32,975 nt of DNA, taken from positions 1-32,975 of the forward strand of contig JAJYTD010000041.1 in NCBI GenBank assembly GCA_021793235.1, written 5' to 3'. Of this stretch, positions 15,795-23,164 are shown one piece after another. This stretch comes from Actinomycetes bacterium. GTDB taxonomy: Bacteria; Actinomycetota; Actinomycetes; Streptosporangiales; Streptosporangiaceae. Under the pieces are notes generated by a model. It saw only the letters and a list, made by a program, of their open reading frames with translations, ran no database searches and had not been told where the DNA came from. Position 1 is the stretch's first letter. The number at the start of each line of letters is the position of its first letter. Position numbers and translations under genes: made by a program.

Positions 15795-16646
15795 ATGCAG
15801 CGGACCTACAGCCCAAGCGTGCGACGTCGGCGTCTCTCCAAAGAGCTGCGCAACCTGCGCGAAGCGGCAGGGTTCACTGCGGCGCAAGCCGCCAAGAAGC
15901 TCGGATGGGCGCAATCCAAGATCACCAAGCAAGAGATCGGGCAGACCAAGACCATCACGACTAGTGACATCGATGCCCTACTCAACCTGTACAAGGTCAC
16001 GGACACTCATAAGCGCGAAGCCCTGAAGACGTTGGCACGGGAGGCCCAGGAGCGAGGCTGGTGGGCGAAGTTCCGTGACGTATACCCCGGGATCCTGCCC
16101 GACTTTGAAGCCGAGGCATCGGTTATCCGCACCTTCGAGGTGCAGGTGATCCCCGGCCTGTTGCAGACGCCCGAGTACGCCGAGGGCATTTTCCGAGGAG
16201 CCGACCTACTCGATGATGGGACGATCAACCGACGTGTCGAATCGCGCATGCAACGCCAGGTGATCTTGAACCGCCACAAGCCTCCGACGTTCCAAGCAGT
16301 CATCGATGAAGCGGCTCTACGCAGGACTGTGAGCGGCCGAACGGTGATGCGTGAACAGATCGAACATCTCTGCCACATGGCGGTGCGTCACAACATCAGC
16401 CTCTACGTGCTGCCTTTCAGTGCAGGAGCACACGCAGGCACGGCCGCGCCGTTCACCATTCTCGACTTTCCTGGTCCACTCGACCAATCCATCGTCTATG
16501 TCGAAGCTGTCACCAACGATCTGTACCTGGAGGAAACTGAAGACCTCGACCGGTATAACGTGGTTTACGGCAAGCTACAGAACTCGGCGATGAGTCTGCC
16601 CGATTCCGTAGCCTTCCTAAGAGAGCTCGCCAGATCCTTGGAGTAG
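15795..16646 (+). CDS. XRE-family regulator with DUF5753 domain
   Basis: Protein of 283 aa from ATG 15795; in-frame starts at 15786 and 15771 exist, but the -10 box overlaps them. Residues about 8-65 are an HTH_XRE domain (RRRRLSKELRNLREAAGFTA, AQAAKKLGWAQSKITKQE). The rest is a DUF5753 domain with FEVQVIPGLLQTPEYAEGI, the conserved R-x7-RQ region (SRMQRQVILN), and the late FTILDFPGPLDQSIVYVE. This is the actinobacterial regulator class that includes WhiJ-like proteins and usually partners DUF397 proteins. Codon use is less GC-biased than in the genes to its left. Confidence 0.93.
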   Translation: MQRTYSPSVRRRRLSKELRNLREAAGFTAAQAAKKLGWAQSKITKQEIGQTKTITTSDIDALLNLYKVTDTHKREALKTLAREAQERGWWAKFRDVYPGILPDFEAEASVIRTFEVQVIPGLLQTPEYAEGIFRGADLLDDGTINRRVESRMQRQVILNRHKPPTFQAVIDEAALRRTVSGRTVMREQIEHLCHMAVRHNISLYVLPFSAGAHAGTAAPFTILDFPGPLDQSIVYVEAVTNDLYLEETEDLDRYNVVYGKLQNSAMSLPDSVAFLRELARSLE

Positions 16647-16655
16647 TGAACTTCC

Positions 16656-16847
16656 ATGCATACCCTCACCTGGCGCAGATCCAGCTACAGTGGCGCACAC
16701 GGTGAGAACTGCGTGGAATGCGCTCCGCTCCCCGCGTCCATGGCCATCCGGGACTCCAAGCATCCTGAGGCCGGGCACCTCACTGTCCTCGGGGGTGAGT
16801 GGGCCGCGTTCCTCAACGCCGTCAAGCGCGGCGAGCTCGACGCCTGA
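16656..16847 (+). CDS. DUF397 protein
   Basis: Protein of 63 aa, nine bases after the XRE stop. It shows the full DUF397 pattern: LTWRRSSYSGAHGENCVECA, then IRDSKHPEAGHLTV and GEWAAFLNAVKRGELD. DUF397 proteins almost always follow an XRE-DUF5753 gene and are thought to modulate or oppose that regulator; some annotations treat the pair as toxin-antitoxin-like. It is encoded in one operon with the XRE gene. Confidence 0.95.
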   Translation: MHTLTWRRSSYSGAHGENCVECAPLPASMAIRDSKHPEAGHLTVLGGEWAAFLNAVKRGELDA

Positions 16848-16863
16848 TCTTGAGCGGCACCGG

Positions 16864-16886
16864 GCCCCGCGCTTTTGACGCGGGGT
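16864..16886 (+). terminator. Hairpin after DUF397 gene
   Basis: CCCCGCG and CGCGGGG pair perfectly around CTTTTGA, 18 bases past the DUF397 stop. It probably ends the XRE-DUF397 transcript. Confidence 0.7.
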
Positions 16887-16917
16887 CTGATCGGTCCGTA
16901 TCCGTGGTGCTGCCCCG

Positions 16918-17035
16918 TCGGCGGGTGGTGGATCGCCCTCAGTGTCGTCGCTTCGCGTCGACCGTGCTCTGGTTTCCACCGCGGGGGCCCACCGGCGGCC
17001 ACACGGGCACGGTCGATGCGGGGCCGCGCCCCCGG
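16918..17035. repeat. 118-bp direct repeat, left copy
   Basis: This stretch recurs at 26761-26878 in the same orientation at a constant offset of 9843 bases. By eye there are no gaps and about five mismatches. It lies after the DUF397 terminator and just before the island genes. Similarity stops sharply on both sides. I recognise no transposase, tRNA or coding sequence in it. It could be a duplicated intergenic piece belonging to the cassette, or an att-like or homologous-recombination footprint. Confidence 0.9.
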
Positions 17036-17162
17036 CGCGTGGGTGCGCTCAACATCTCGGGCCCGCACTCGCAGGCGGCGGCCGCCCCCGTCTCGTGAGT
17101 TCGACCTTGCCATGATGTAGCCCACGGTCTACTCGATGGTGCTGTGCTCGTCGGTGACCGTC

Positions 17163-18134
17163 TCAAGCGGTCGCGTCCGTGCGCGTTTGCTCTTGAGATG
17201 AAGTTCGTTGCCGCGTGTTCTCCAAAGCTTCGGGTAACGAAACGCAGCGGAAACCGGTGTCGTCGTCGCGCATCTTTGCTGATGCGTCATTGAAGGCTGA
17301 GGGCCTAGCACGGTCGAAAGGGCTGGTGAAGGCGCTGCCTTTGAGTTCGTGGCGGCCGGGTTCAGTTTCAGTGGCGCACCACTCCCAGACGTTGCCGCAC
17401 AGGTCGTAGACGCCGTAAGGGCTAACGCCGCTGCGGTAGCAGTTGCCGGGTGTGGTGGTACCTGGACCGTTGTCGCGGACGTTGCACTTGGCGGGTGTGG
17501 GCTGGTTTCCCCATGGGTAAACGTTACCGCGGGTTCCACGGGCGGCTTTCTCCCATTGGTGGCTGCTGGGTAGGGACTTACCGGCCCATGTGGCGTAGGT
17601 GTCGGCGTCGTGCCAGGTCACGAAGACGACGGGGTGGTCTTGTGGCTCGTCGGGACAGCGTCCGTCGGCCCAGTGTAGGGGCGGGCGGTGGTCGGTGGCA
17701 GCAATGAAGCGCGCATAGTCGGCGTTGGTGGTGGGGTAGACGTCGATGTAGAAGGCGGGGAGCCAGACCGGCTCGTTGTTGGCGCCGGCGAGGAATATCC
17801 CCGCGTGGACCAACGTCATGAGCTTGCCGTCGACCGGATGCCGGAGCTGATTGTTGGAAGCGCCGGTCTCGGCTTGTTCGGCCGGTTTCAGTATTGCCAC
17901 GTCTCCGATGAGCAGGGCGAATCTGGCTTGGACGTCGGGGTCGGATTGGGCAAGGGAGGTATCGAGCGCGGCTTGGTTGACCGGGCGCGGGTGTATGGTC
18001 TCGCCACCGGCTTCCCACTTGGAGATCATGCGATCGCTAACACCGAGGTGGGCCGCGAACGCTCGGAGACTCATCCGTTTGGCCTCACGTAAGGCCCGGA
18101 CTTCCCAGCCGGACCACCGTGGCACTGTCGTCAC
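17163..18134 (-). CDS. HTH-SUMF1 fusion protein
   Basis: Protein of 323 aa from GTG 18134, with GAAGGAG seven bases upstream; an earlier start at 18161 is possible. Residues about 5-75 are an XRE-type helix-turn-helix (VRALREAKRMSLRAFAAHLG, SDRMISKWEAGGETIHPRPV). From about 105 a SUMF1/FGE-like fold begins: FYIDVYPTTNADYARFIAA, PVVFVTWHDADTYATWAGKS, WEKAARGTRGNVYPWG, YGVYDLCGNVWEWCATE and a final DTGFRCV. The late region lacks the paired active-site cysteines of formylglycine-generating enzymes, so a binding or regulatory role is likelier than catalysis. It is divergent from the radical-SAM operon and may regulate it (inference). Confidence 0.88.
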   Translation of the reverse strand: MTTVPRWSGWEVRALREAKRMSLRAFAAHLGVSDRMISKWEAGGETIHPRPVNQAALDTSLAQSDPDVQARFALLIGDVAILKPAEQAETGASNNQLRHPVDGKLMTLVHAGIFLAGANNEPVWLPAFYIDVYPTTNADYARFIAATDHRPPLHWADGRCPDEPQDHPVVFVTWHDADTYATWAGKSLPSSHQWEKAARGTRGNVYPWGNQPTPAKCNVRDNGPGTTTPGNCYRSGVSPYGVYDLCGNVWEWCATETEPGRHELKGSAFTSPFDRARPSAFNDASAKMRDDDTGFRCVSLPEALENTRQRTSSQEQTRTDATA

Positions 18135-18196
18135 CCATGGCTCCTTCACTGAGACGCTCACGAGTGAGAGTACCGACTAACGCGGAGCCATTTCGA

Positions 18197-18979
18197 CTAC
18201 AGCCGTTCGGGGGGAATATCCGCGTACTGCTTGCCCAGCGTACGCAGTGTGGGATGGTCAGCCGGCCGGTTCACGTCGTTGATCGCACTAACAAGACGGA
18301 CTCCCACAGCGGCGTTGGTAGCGAATACCGCGTCCACGTTGGTCAGATCGGCGAGCGTAATCGGTGCGGTGGTGACGTGCTCCTCCCTGGCCTGGTTGAT
18401 CAACCGCATCGTCACGCCCGGTAGATAATCGGCTCGAGGCCACACGACATGATCGCCCTGCACAAAGCCGATGTTGGAGGTGGCGACCTCGGAAAGAACG
18501 GCGTTGGCGTCAGTGAACACCACGTCGTCGAAGCCGTTGCGCTGGGCGATCCGCCGTAAGCGCAACGCACCGAACAGGCCGACGTGTTTAACCTCGGGCA
18601 TGTCGCGCCGGTAACTCGCGGACTGGAGCCGCAGGCCGGGCAACACTCCCTGGGGGGCAGGCCGAGTGGTGACGAGGATGTGTGGTATGGCGTCGGCGCC
18701 GAGGTGCCCGAGTTCGAGGGTTGGATCGAAGATGGTGACGCGGACGATGATCGGCTGGCTGATGTCGGCCACGACGCGGCGGACTAGGTAGCGGACCCGT
18801 TCGGGGTCGAGGTCGGCTTCGAACACCCGGCGGCAGTCGCGCATCAGGCGCTCTAGATGCAGGGATAGTCCGCGTACGCGCTGGTTCTCAATGCGCATTG
18901 AGGTGAAATGCCCGTAATTGGTCAATGCCAGGGCCTTGACCAGGTTGACATCGGCCGCAACGCCGTTGAGTTCCGCCAT
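18197..18979 (-). CDS. Class IV aminotransferase-like PLP enzyme
   Basis: Protein of 260 aa, full length for the family. It begins with ALTNYGHFTSMRIENQRVRG and LSLHLERLMRDCRRVF. It has the PLP-lysine region EVKHVGLFGALRLRRIAQRN (the Lys of KHVG, about 135), then DDVVFTDANAVLSEVATSNI with the conserved Glu and SN, and a C-terminal phosphate-cup segment (ADLTNVDAVFATNAAVGV). Members are branched-chain or D-amino-acid aminotransferases or aminodeoxychorismate lyases; the substrate cannot be read from sequence. It lies 62 bp upstream of the HTH-SUMF1 gene in the same direction and is probably co-transcribed with it. Confidence 0.88.
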   Translation of the reverse strand: MAELNGVAADVNLVKALALTNYGHFTSMRIENQRVRGLSLHLERLMRDCRRVFEADLDPERVRYLVRRVVADISQPIIVRVTIFDPTLELGHLGADAIPHILVTTRPAPQGVLPGLRLQSASYRRDMPEVKHVGLFGALRLRRIAQRNGFDDVVFTDANAVLSEVATSNIGFVQGDHVVWPRADYLPGVTMRLINQAREEHVTTAPITLADLTNVDAVFATNAAVGVRLVSAINDVNRPADHPTLRTLGKQYADIPPERL

Positions 18980-19183
18980 ATCCCCCAGTCTGGCACGCGA
19001 CCTGCTGGAGTGAGCACCGACCGGGACGCAAATTCAGCGAAAGTTCGGCGATTCGGCGGTGATGAGTCGGTTCCGCACCGTGGCGATGTAGGGAAGCCTG
19101 GAGTTCACAGAAGCTGATGGTGCCCGATTCGGGTCCACATCAGATACGGGCCCAGGGCAGAACTAGGAAAAGAGGGAGCAGAT

Positions 19184-20251
19184 GTGCTGAGCGACCGGGC
19201 GCACGCGGAGCGGCTGTCACGGGAGTGGGGTGTCCACGCGGACGACATCATGCTGATCGCGCTGAACTCCTGCGGGTTACAAGCGGACATCGACGTATCG
19301 CGCCTACGGTTCCGGATCAGGCTCGACTCCCGGCCCGATGAGCAGCTGTACATGATCTTGTCCCTTGGCCGGGCTCACTCACCCTTCGAACTCGTTGACC
19401 ACGAGATCCGGCTCAACGGGAAACGAATCGCGATCATCGATTCCGCCGAGGAAGATGATGCCGTCCTTGGATACTGGCGCAAAGATCGAAGAGTTTTGAC
19501 GCTGAACTCCAATTCCCGAAGTCAGTGCATCGGGTGCGTGTTCTGCCCCAACACTCTCGAGGATGCGTCAGATCCTCGCCTGACAGCCTTGGACGATTTG
19601 CACTCCTATTTCTCCGCACTCGTAGAGAACTTCTCGTTGGCAGATATGACGGAAGTCGAAAGGGTTACGGTCTGCACCGGATGCTTTAAGCATGAGCACT
19701 TGGCCTTGCAGCATTTGCAGCAAGTACGTGAAGCCATGACTGAGCAAAATTGTTCAGGAATTATCCACTTTCTGTCCAGCATCCTCACTACCACTCAAGG
19801 AATGGATGCCGCAGCGGATATTAGCCCGTTCCACCTCACACTCACCGCCGAATGTTTTACCCAGCGCGGCGTGATATTGAAGGAATCCAAGGCGAATTTG
19901 ACGCCAGCTGAGATGGTCCGCGTGCTGGGTGACGCCGCTGAGCGAAGCATCATGACAGATTTTACCTATATTGTCGGCCTCGACTCGCCAGAGGTCGCGT
20001 TGCAACATTTGGCCGACTTCGTGCCCGTGACGACAACATTCCCTCGATTCCAGATCTACCAGTCCCACAACAACTTGATGGATCTATTCATCGCTGACGG
20101 GGCCCGGGACATCGATTTTTATCTGTACATGCGCCGAGAGATCGAGGACCTATTCGGCCCCACGGGACTTCGCCCGAAGCCGTGGGAGAACTATCGGCCA
20201 TTGTGGTACTTCACCTTTGCCGACGAGCCACTACGCGGGGAGCGGATCTGA
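19184..20251 (+). CDS. Radical-SAM-like protein with CX2CX2C cysteines
   Basis: Protein of 355 aa from GTG 19184 behind AGAGGGAG. Cys115, Cys118 and Cys121 (QCIGCVFCPN) look like the iron-sulfur cluster loop of radical SAM enzymes, but the spacing is CX2CX2C, not the canonical CX3CX2C. Later parts fit the barrel: VERVTVCTGCFKHEHLALQH, the FHLTLTAECF strand, and DFTYIVGLDSPEVALQHL. The roughly 100-residue N-terminal part has no recognised domain. I see no SPASM-type C-terminal cluster. It heads the island operon. Part of the gene (19741-19800) is only 26/60 GC. The reaction is unknown. Confidence 0.75.
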   Translation: MLSDRAHAERLSREWGVHADDIMLIALNSCGLQADIDVSRLRFRIRLDSRPDEQLYMILSLGRAHSPFELVDHEIRLNGKRIAIIDSAEEDDAVLGYWRKDRRVLTLNSNSRSQCIGCVFCPNTLEDASDPRLTALDDLHSYFSALVENFSLADMTEVERVTVCTGCFKHEHLALQHLQQVREAMTEQNCSGIIHFLSSILTTTQGMDAAADISPFHLTLTAECFTQRGVILKESKANLTPAEMVRVLGDAAERSIMTDFTYIVGLDSPEVALQHLADFVPVTTTFPRFQIYQSHNNLMDLFIADGARDIDFYLYMRREIEDLFGPTGLRPKPWENYRPLWYFTFADEPLRGERI

Positions 20252-21394
20252 ATGTCTGTGCCGTCCCGTGTAAGACAGGTCGTTGTTCATCCCCTCCCCG
20301 CACTGCCGCAGCACAGCGCGAACATACTGCCCGAATGGGCGCAGCCGGCGATCCGAACGCCAATTGCGCAGCCGTGGCCGGAGAATCAGAACCGGTTTGT
20401 GATCGGTGTCGTCGACGACCTCGGCAATACAGGCTGGTTCGGACCGGTCAGCGCCAGCGTGGCCGCGATCATCCGCGACCAGATCATGCCTTGGGCCATG
20501 GGCGTGGAGGTGCGAGCATGGCGTTCGGCCGCCACCATTCGACCACAGGGACGTCACCGCTCCGGATCGCACGTCAGGCTGGCGATCTCGGCGGTCGAAC
20601 TGGCGCTGTGGGATCTCCGCAGCCGGATCCTGAACCTCGCGATTGGCGACCTGATCGGTGGTCGGGCCCGCACTGTCGTTCCCGCTTATGCTACGGCTCT
20701 GGGGATCGACATCGACCACCCGGTGGCTCCGGAGGTCGCGTCGTGGCTTGTTGAGGAAGGGTTCTGGGGCCAGAAGTGGAGGCTTCCCGGCTATGATCGC
20801 GGCGAACCACCACAGGCTGATGCTCGACGGCTGGAACGTCTACGGATAGCCATCGGGGATGCCGCCCGACTGTGCGTAGATGCTGGCAAGCGCTGGAATA
20901 CCGGCTACGCGCGGCAAATGCTGCCGGTGCTCGCCGAGCACCAAGTGACCTGGATCGAAGAGCCTGGCATGGTCTCCGACAACGACCTGGCCCGGTTCGG
21001 CCTTGTCCATGCCGCCGGAGAACACGACTACGACTCTGACGACCAGCTACTCACTCTGACTTGCGGAACGGTTCAGGCGTGGCAGCCCGATCCTTCCTGG
21101 AACGGTGGCCTAGCACACAGCGTCCGCATGGTGGAGCTTGCGGCGGCGTTGGGCATCCCATGCTTTCCACACGGTTCGAATCTGCCCGCCGCGCTGCACT
21201 TGGCCAGCTTGATGCCCAGCGAAGCCATTCCTGCCGTCGAGTACCACCTGAGTCTGGAGCCGCTGCGCCAAGCGGTGTACACGGTCCCCCTGATACCCGA
21301 TCGCGGCGCATTCGCCCTCACTGATAGGCCGGGGCTGGCAGCGCCCTACCGCCTTGACGAGACAAACGTGCCTGGGAGCCATCATGCTGCCTGA
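20252..21394 (+). CDS. Enolase-superfamily (mandelate racemase-like) enzyme
   Basis: Protein of 380 aa, starting right after the radical-SAM stop. The barrel part has AISAVELALWDLRSRILNLA (about 111-130) and GQKWRLPG (Lys175-x-Arg177 where KxK is usual). Metal ligands are probably Asp210 (CVDAGKRW), Glu236 (WIEEPG) and Glu257 (AAGEHDYD). Asp280 (WQPD) and His307 (FPHGSN) form the Asp/His dyad of the mandelate racemase group. Such enzymes abstract a proton next to a carboxylate and then racemise or dehydrate, often sugar acids. The substrate is unknown. The Arg in the KxK motif and Gly in place of Asn after Asp210 mark it as divergent. Confidence 0.88.
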   Translation: MSVPSRVRQVVVHPLPALPQHSANILPEWAQPAIRTPIAQPWPENQNRFVIGVVDDLGNTGWFGPVSASVAAIIRDQIMPWAMGVEVRAWRSAATIRPQGRHRSGSHVRLAISAVELALWDLRSRILNLAIGDLIGGRARTVVPAYATALGIDIDHPVAPEVASWLVEEGFWGQKWRLPGYDRGEPPQADARRLERLRIAIGDAARLCVDAGKRWNTGYARQMLPVLAEHQVTWIEEPGMVSDNDLARFGLVHAAGEHDYDSDDQLLTLTCGTVQAWQPDPSWNGGLAHSVRMVELAAALGIPCFPHGSNLPAALHLASLMPSEAIPAVEYHLSLEPLRQAVYTVPLIPDRGAFALTDRPGLAAPYRLDETNVPGSHHAA

Positions 21395-22046
21395 ATATCT
21401 CCGTGCGGTCTGTTTCGACATTGGCGGCATCCTGGTGCGCATGCCGCGAGGTTTTCTGGCCGAAGAACTCGCCGACACACTGGGAATCACCCCTGACCTC
21501 GTACGGCATCTGCTCATCGAGCACGGAAAACGGCGTCGCAGCAGTTCAAAGGTTCTCTCTCTCGCGCTGGCAACAGGGTGCGACTTACCATGGGAAGTTG
21601 ACCGCATCGAGGCCATCCTGCGGCAGCGACACCATGACATTGCCCACCCCGTGCTCTACCCCGACGCCATCCCGACGTTGAAAAAGCTGCGGTCCACAGG
21701 GTGGCGTATTTGCTTCCTGTCCAACGCGATAAGCGACGCATCCGATCAACCGCGACCGCCCTACTTCTCCTTCGCGGAGGTAGCTGTCCATAGCTGGGAG
21801 ATCGGTTACTGCAAACCGGAGATCCAAGCATTCCGCGCCATTGAGCAACGAATGAAATTGGCTCCGCATGAAATCGTCAGCGTCGGCGACTCGCTGCGAT
21901 GTGACGTGTTAGGCGCGCTGGACGCGGGTTGGTCAGCTGTCTACCTACCGCGCACCAGCACGCCCTCTCCGCTGCCGCACCAAGTTTCGACGATCTCGTC
22001 CCTGCCGGAACTGCTCACCCTTCTGCCGTCTGTTCGCGGCCGGTAA
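21384..22046 (+). CDS. HAD-superfamily hydrolase
   Basis: Protein of 220 aa from ATG 21384, overlapping the enolase-like gene by 11 bp. The four HAD motifs are present: CFDIGGILV (nucleophile Asp12, with Gly in the second-Asp position as in the FDxGG subgroup), CFLSNA, the KPEIQAF lysine, and VGDSLRCDVLGALDAGW. A helical cap is inserted after motif I. Members are mostly small-molecule phosphatases. In this operon it may dephosphorylate a sugar-phosphate intermediate (inference). Confidence 0.9.
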   Translation: MLPEYLRAVCFDIGGILVRMPRGFLAEELADTLGITPDLVRHLLIEHGKRRRSSSKVLSLALATGCDLPWEVDRIEAILRQRHHDIAHPVLYPDAIPTLKKLRSTGWRICFLSNAISDASDQPRPPYFSFAEVAVHSWEIGYCKPEIQAFRAIEQRMKLAPHEIVSVGDSLRCDVLGALDAGWSAVYLPRTSTPSPLPHQVSTISSLPELLTLLPSVRGR

Positions 22047-22065
22047 GTAGATATGCGAGCCAAGA

Positions 22066-22710
22066 ATGATACCATTTCATGAGTCCGCCTTACTACCCAC
22101 TTGTGGCGGTTGGGTCCCACACGCACGCCCCGATCCCATCACGGGGCTGGTGGCATTTCCTGATTTCCACGCTGTGTTCGGCCGCCATCTGGTCGATAGC
22201 TTGGTATCCGGTTTTTCAGTCGGAGTCGCGATCGGCGACGTGGACGATCTCAAGAGCTACGTCGAGGATTCCAATGAAGGCGACCCGGAATGCTTTGGAC
22301 ATTTGGCTGGAAACGCCCTAATGGCGCGCTGCGGAGCAGTCGGTACGACATGGTTCCGCAAACAGCTTTTTTCGGCCGGCTGCATGTCCACTTTCGGTGG
22401 TGACGAGATAATCATCGCGGCCGCTGTCATGAATTCTGCGAAATTCAAACCCACCATAGTCACTCTGAGGGACCGCTGCCGTCAATGGCTTCCGCGTACG
22501 GTTTCGTTCGGTATCGCGGTGGTTACACCCGACACCCCGGGCCTGAGCGAACACCTCCATGCTCCGCTCAGGATCGCAAATCTCGTCCTCGCGGGAGTGG
22601 ACAGGGCGCTGTTCACTCATAAGTCTGCTCGGCGGCGCAACGAAGGAGAAGAAGGCTTTGTCGTTGATATCGACCTTGATCTAAGGACGGTCGGCCATGT
22701 CATTTCCTGA
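22066..22710 (+). CDS. Stand-alone minimal GGDEF-domain protein
   Basis: Protein of 214 aa made almost entirely of one GGDEF-like domain: DPITGLVAFPDFHAVFGRHL (about 23-42), GVAIGDVDDLKSYVED with the metal-binding Asp region (about 53-68), HLAGNALMARCG, FGGDEIIIAA (motif GGDEI at 111-115), VSFGIAVV, and LAGVDRALFTHK near the end. There is no sensor, receiver or membrane part, and no RxxD inhibitory site before the motif. It could make cyclic di-GMP or another nucleotide product, or bind nucleotide without catalysis. Its place inside a metabolic operon is unusual. It starts 19 bp after the HAD stop with only a weak ribosome site. Confidence 0.85.
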   Translation: MIPFHESALLPTCGGWVPHARPDPITGLVAFPDFHAVFGRHLVDSLVSGFSVGVAIGDVDDLKSYVEDSNEGDPECFGHLAGNALMARCGAVGTTWFRKQLFSAGCMSTFGGDEIIIAAAVMNSAKFKPTIVTLRDRCRQWLPRTVSFGIAVVTPDTPGLSEHLHAPLRIANLVLAGVDRALFTHKSARRRNEGEEGFVVDIDLDLRTVGHVIS

Positions 22711-23164
22711 ATTGCCCGTTGATGATCAGACCACGGTGGAAGCAACAGGACACGTGAGATTCATCTGCGAGCGTCCACTCATCGTCTTATCCTACGCCGC
22801 TCCCATTGACATTAGTCGAGGCCACCGCTACCGCGTCGAAGCGGACCACAGTTCAGCGGTGTCACGCGTCGTGTTCTCCCTCGGTGGGCGGGCCGCGTTG
22901 CGCCCGCCCACCTCCTTACCATTGAACGAGAATCAATCGGTGGCCTTGCGCCTCCGTGCGCTTCCGTCCCGCCGATCACGTCGGATTCCTCACGATCTGT
23001 CCCGAGCCCTCGCCGAGGCAGGCGCTTCGTTAGAACACCTCAATGAGCCAGCCGCCCAGCACTTGCTGCTGATGGTGACCGAGGCACGCGATCCCGTGAT
23101 CCGCGCCCAGCGTATCCAGATCGCCATCGAAGCCACCCAGCAGGCAGGTGAGGTCGGGCCATGA
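22697..23164 (+). CDS. YdeI/OmpD-associated-like protein
   Basis: Protein of 155 aa, overlapping the GGDEF gene by 14 bp. The C-terminal half (RRIPHDLSRALAEAGASLEH, then a helix ending ARDPVIRAQRIQIAIEATQQ) follows the YdeI/OmpD-associated pattern of a PxDLxxAL start and an EAR..RxxRI helix. The N-terminal half is beta-rich and may be a diverged DUF1905 domain. Family function is poorly known. It is translationally coupled on both sides, so it likely belongs to the same pathway. The assignment rests on pattern recognition and is moderate. Confidence 0.55.
   Translation: MSFPELPVDDQTTVEATGHVRFICERPLIVLSYAAPIDISRGHRYRVEADHSSAVSRVVFSLGGRAALRPPTSLPLNENQSVALRLRALPSRRSRRIPHDLSRALAEAGASLEHLNEPAAQHLLLMVTEARDPVIRAQRIQIAIEATQQAGEVGP

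Noticed and set aside
16918-17035. The direct repeats as attL/attR of an integrative element
   Set aside because: No integrase, excisionase or tRNA is at either copy, and the repeat is longer than usual att cores. Recombination remains possible but site-specific integration is not supported.
17163-18134. SUMF1 domain as a sulfatase-activating formylglycine-generating enzyme
   Set aside because: The expected late active-site cysteines are absent, no sulfatase gene is nearby, and the domain is fused to an HTH.
22697-23164. The YdeI-like gene as a toxin or antitoxin
   Set aside because: No toxin-antitoxin motif or partner layout; overlaps with metabolic genes on both sides fit a pathway role better.
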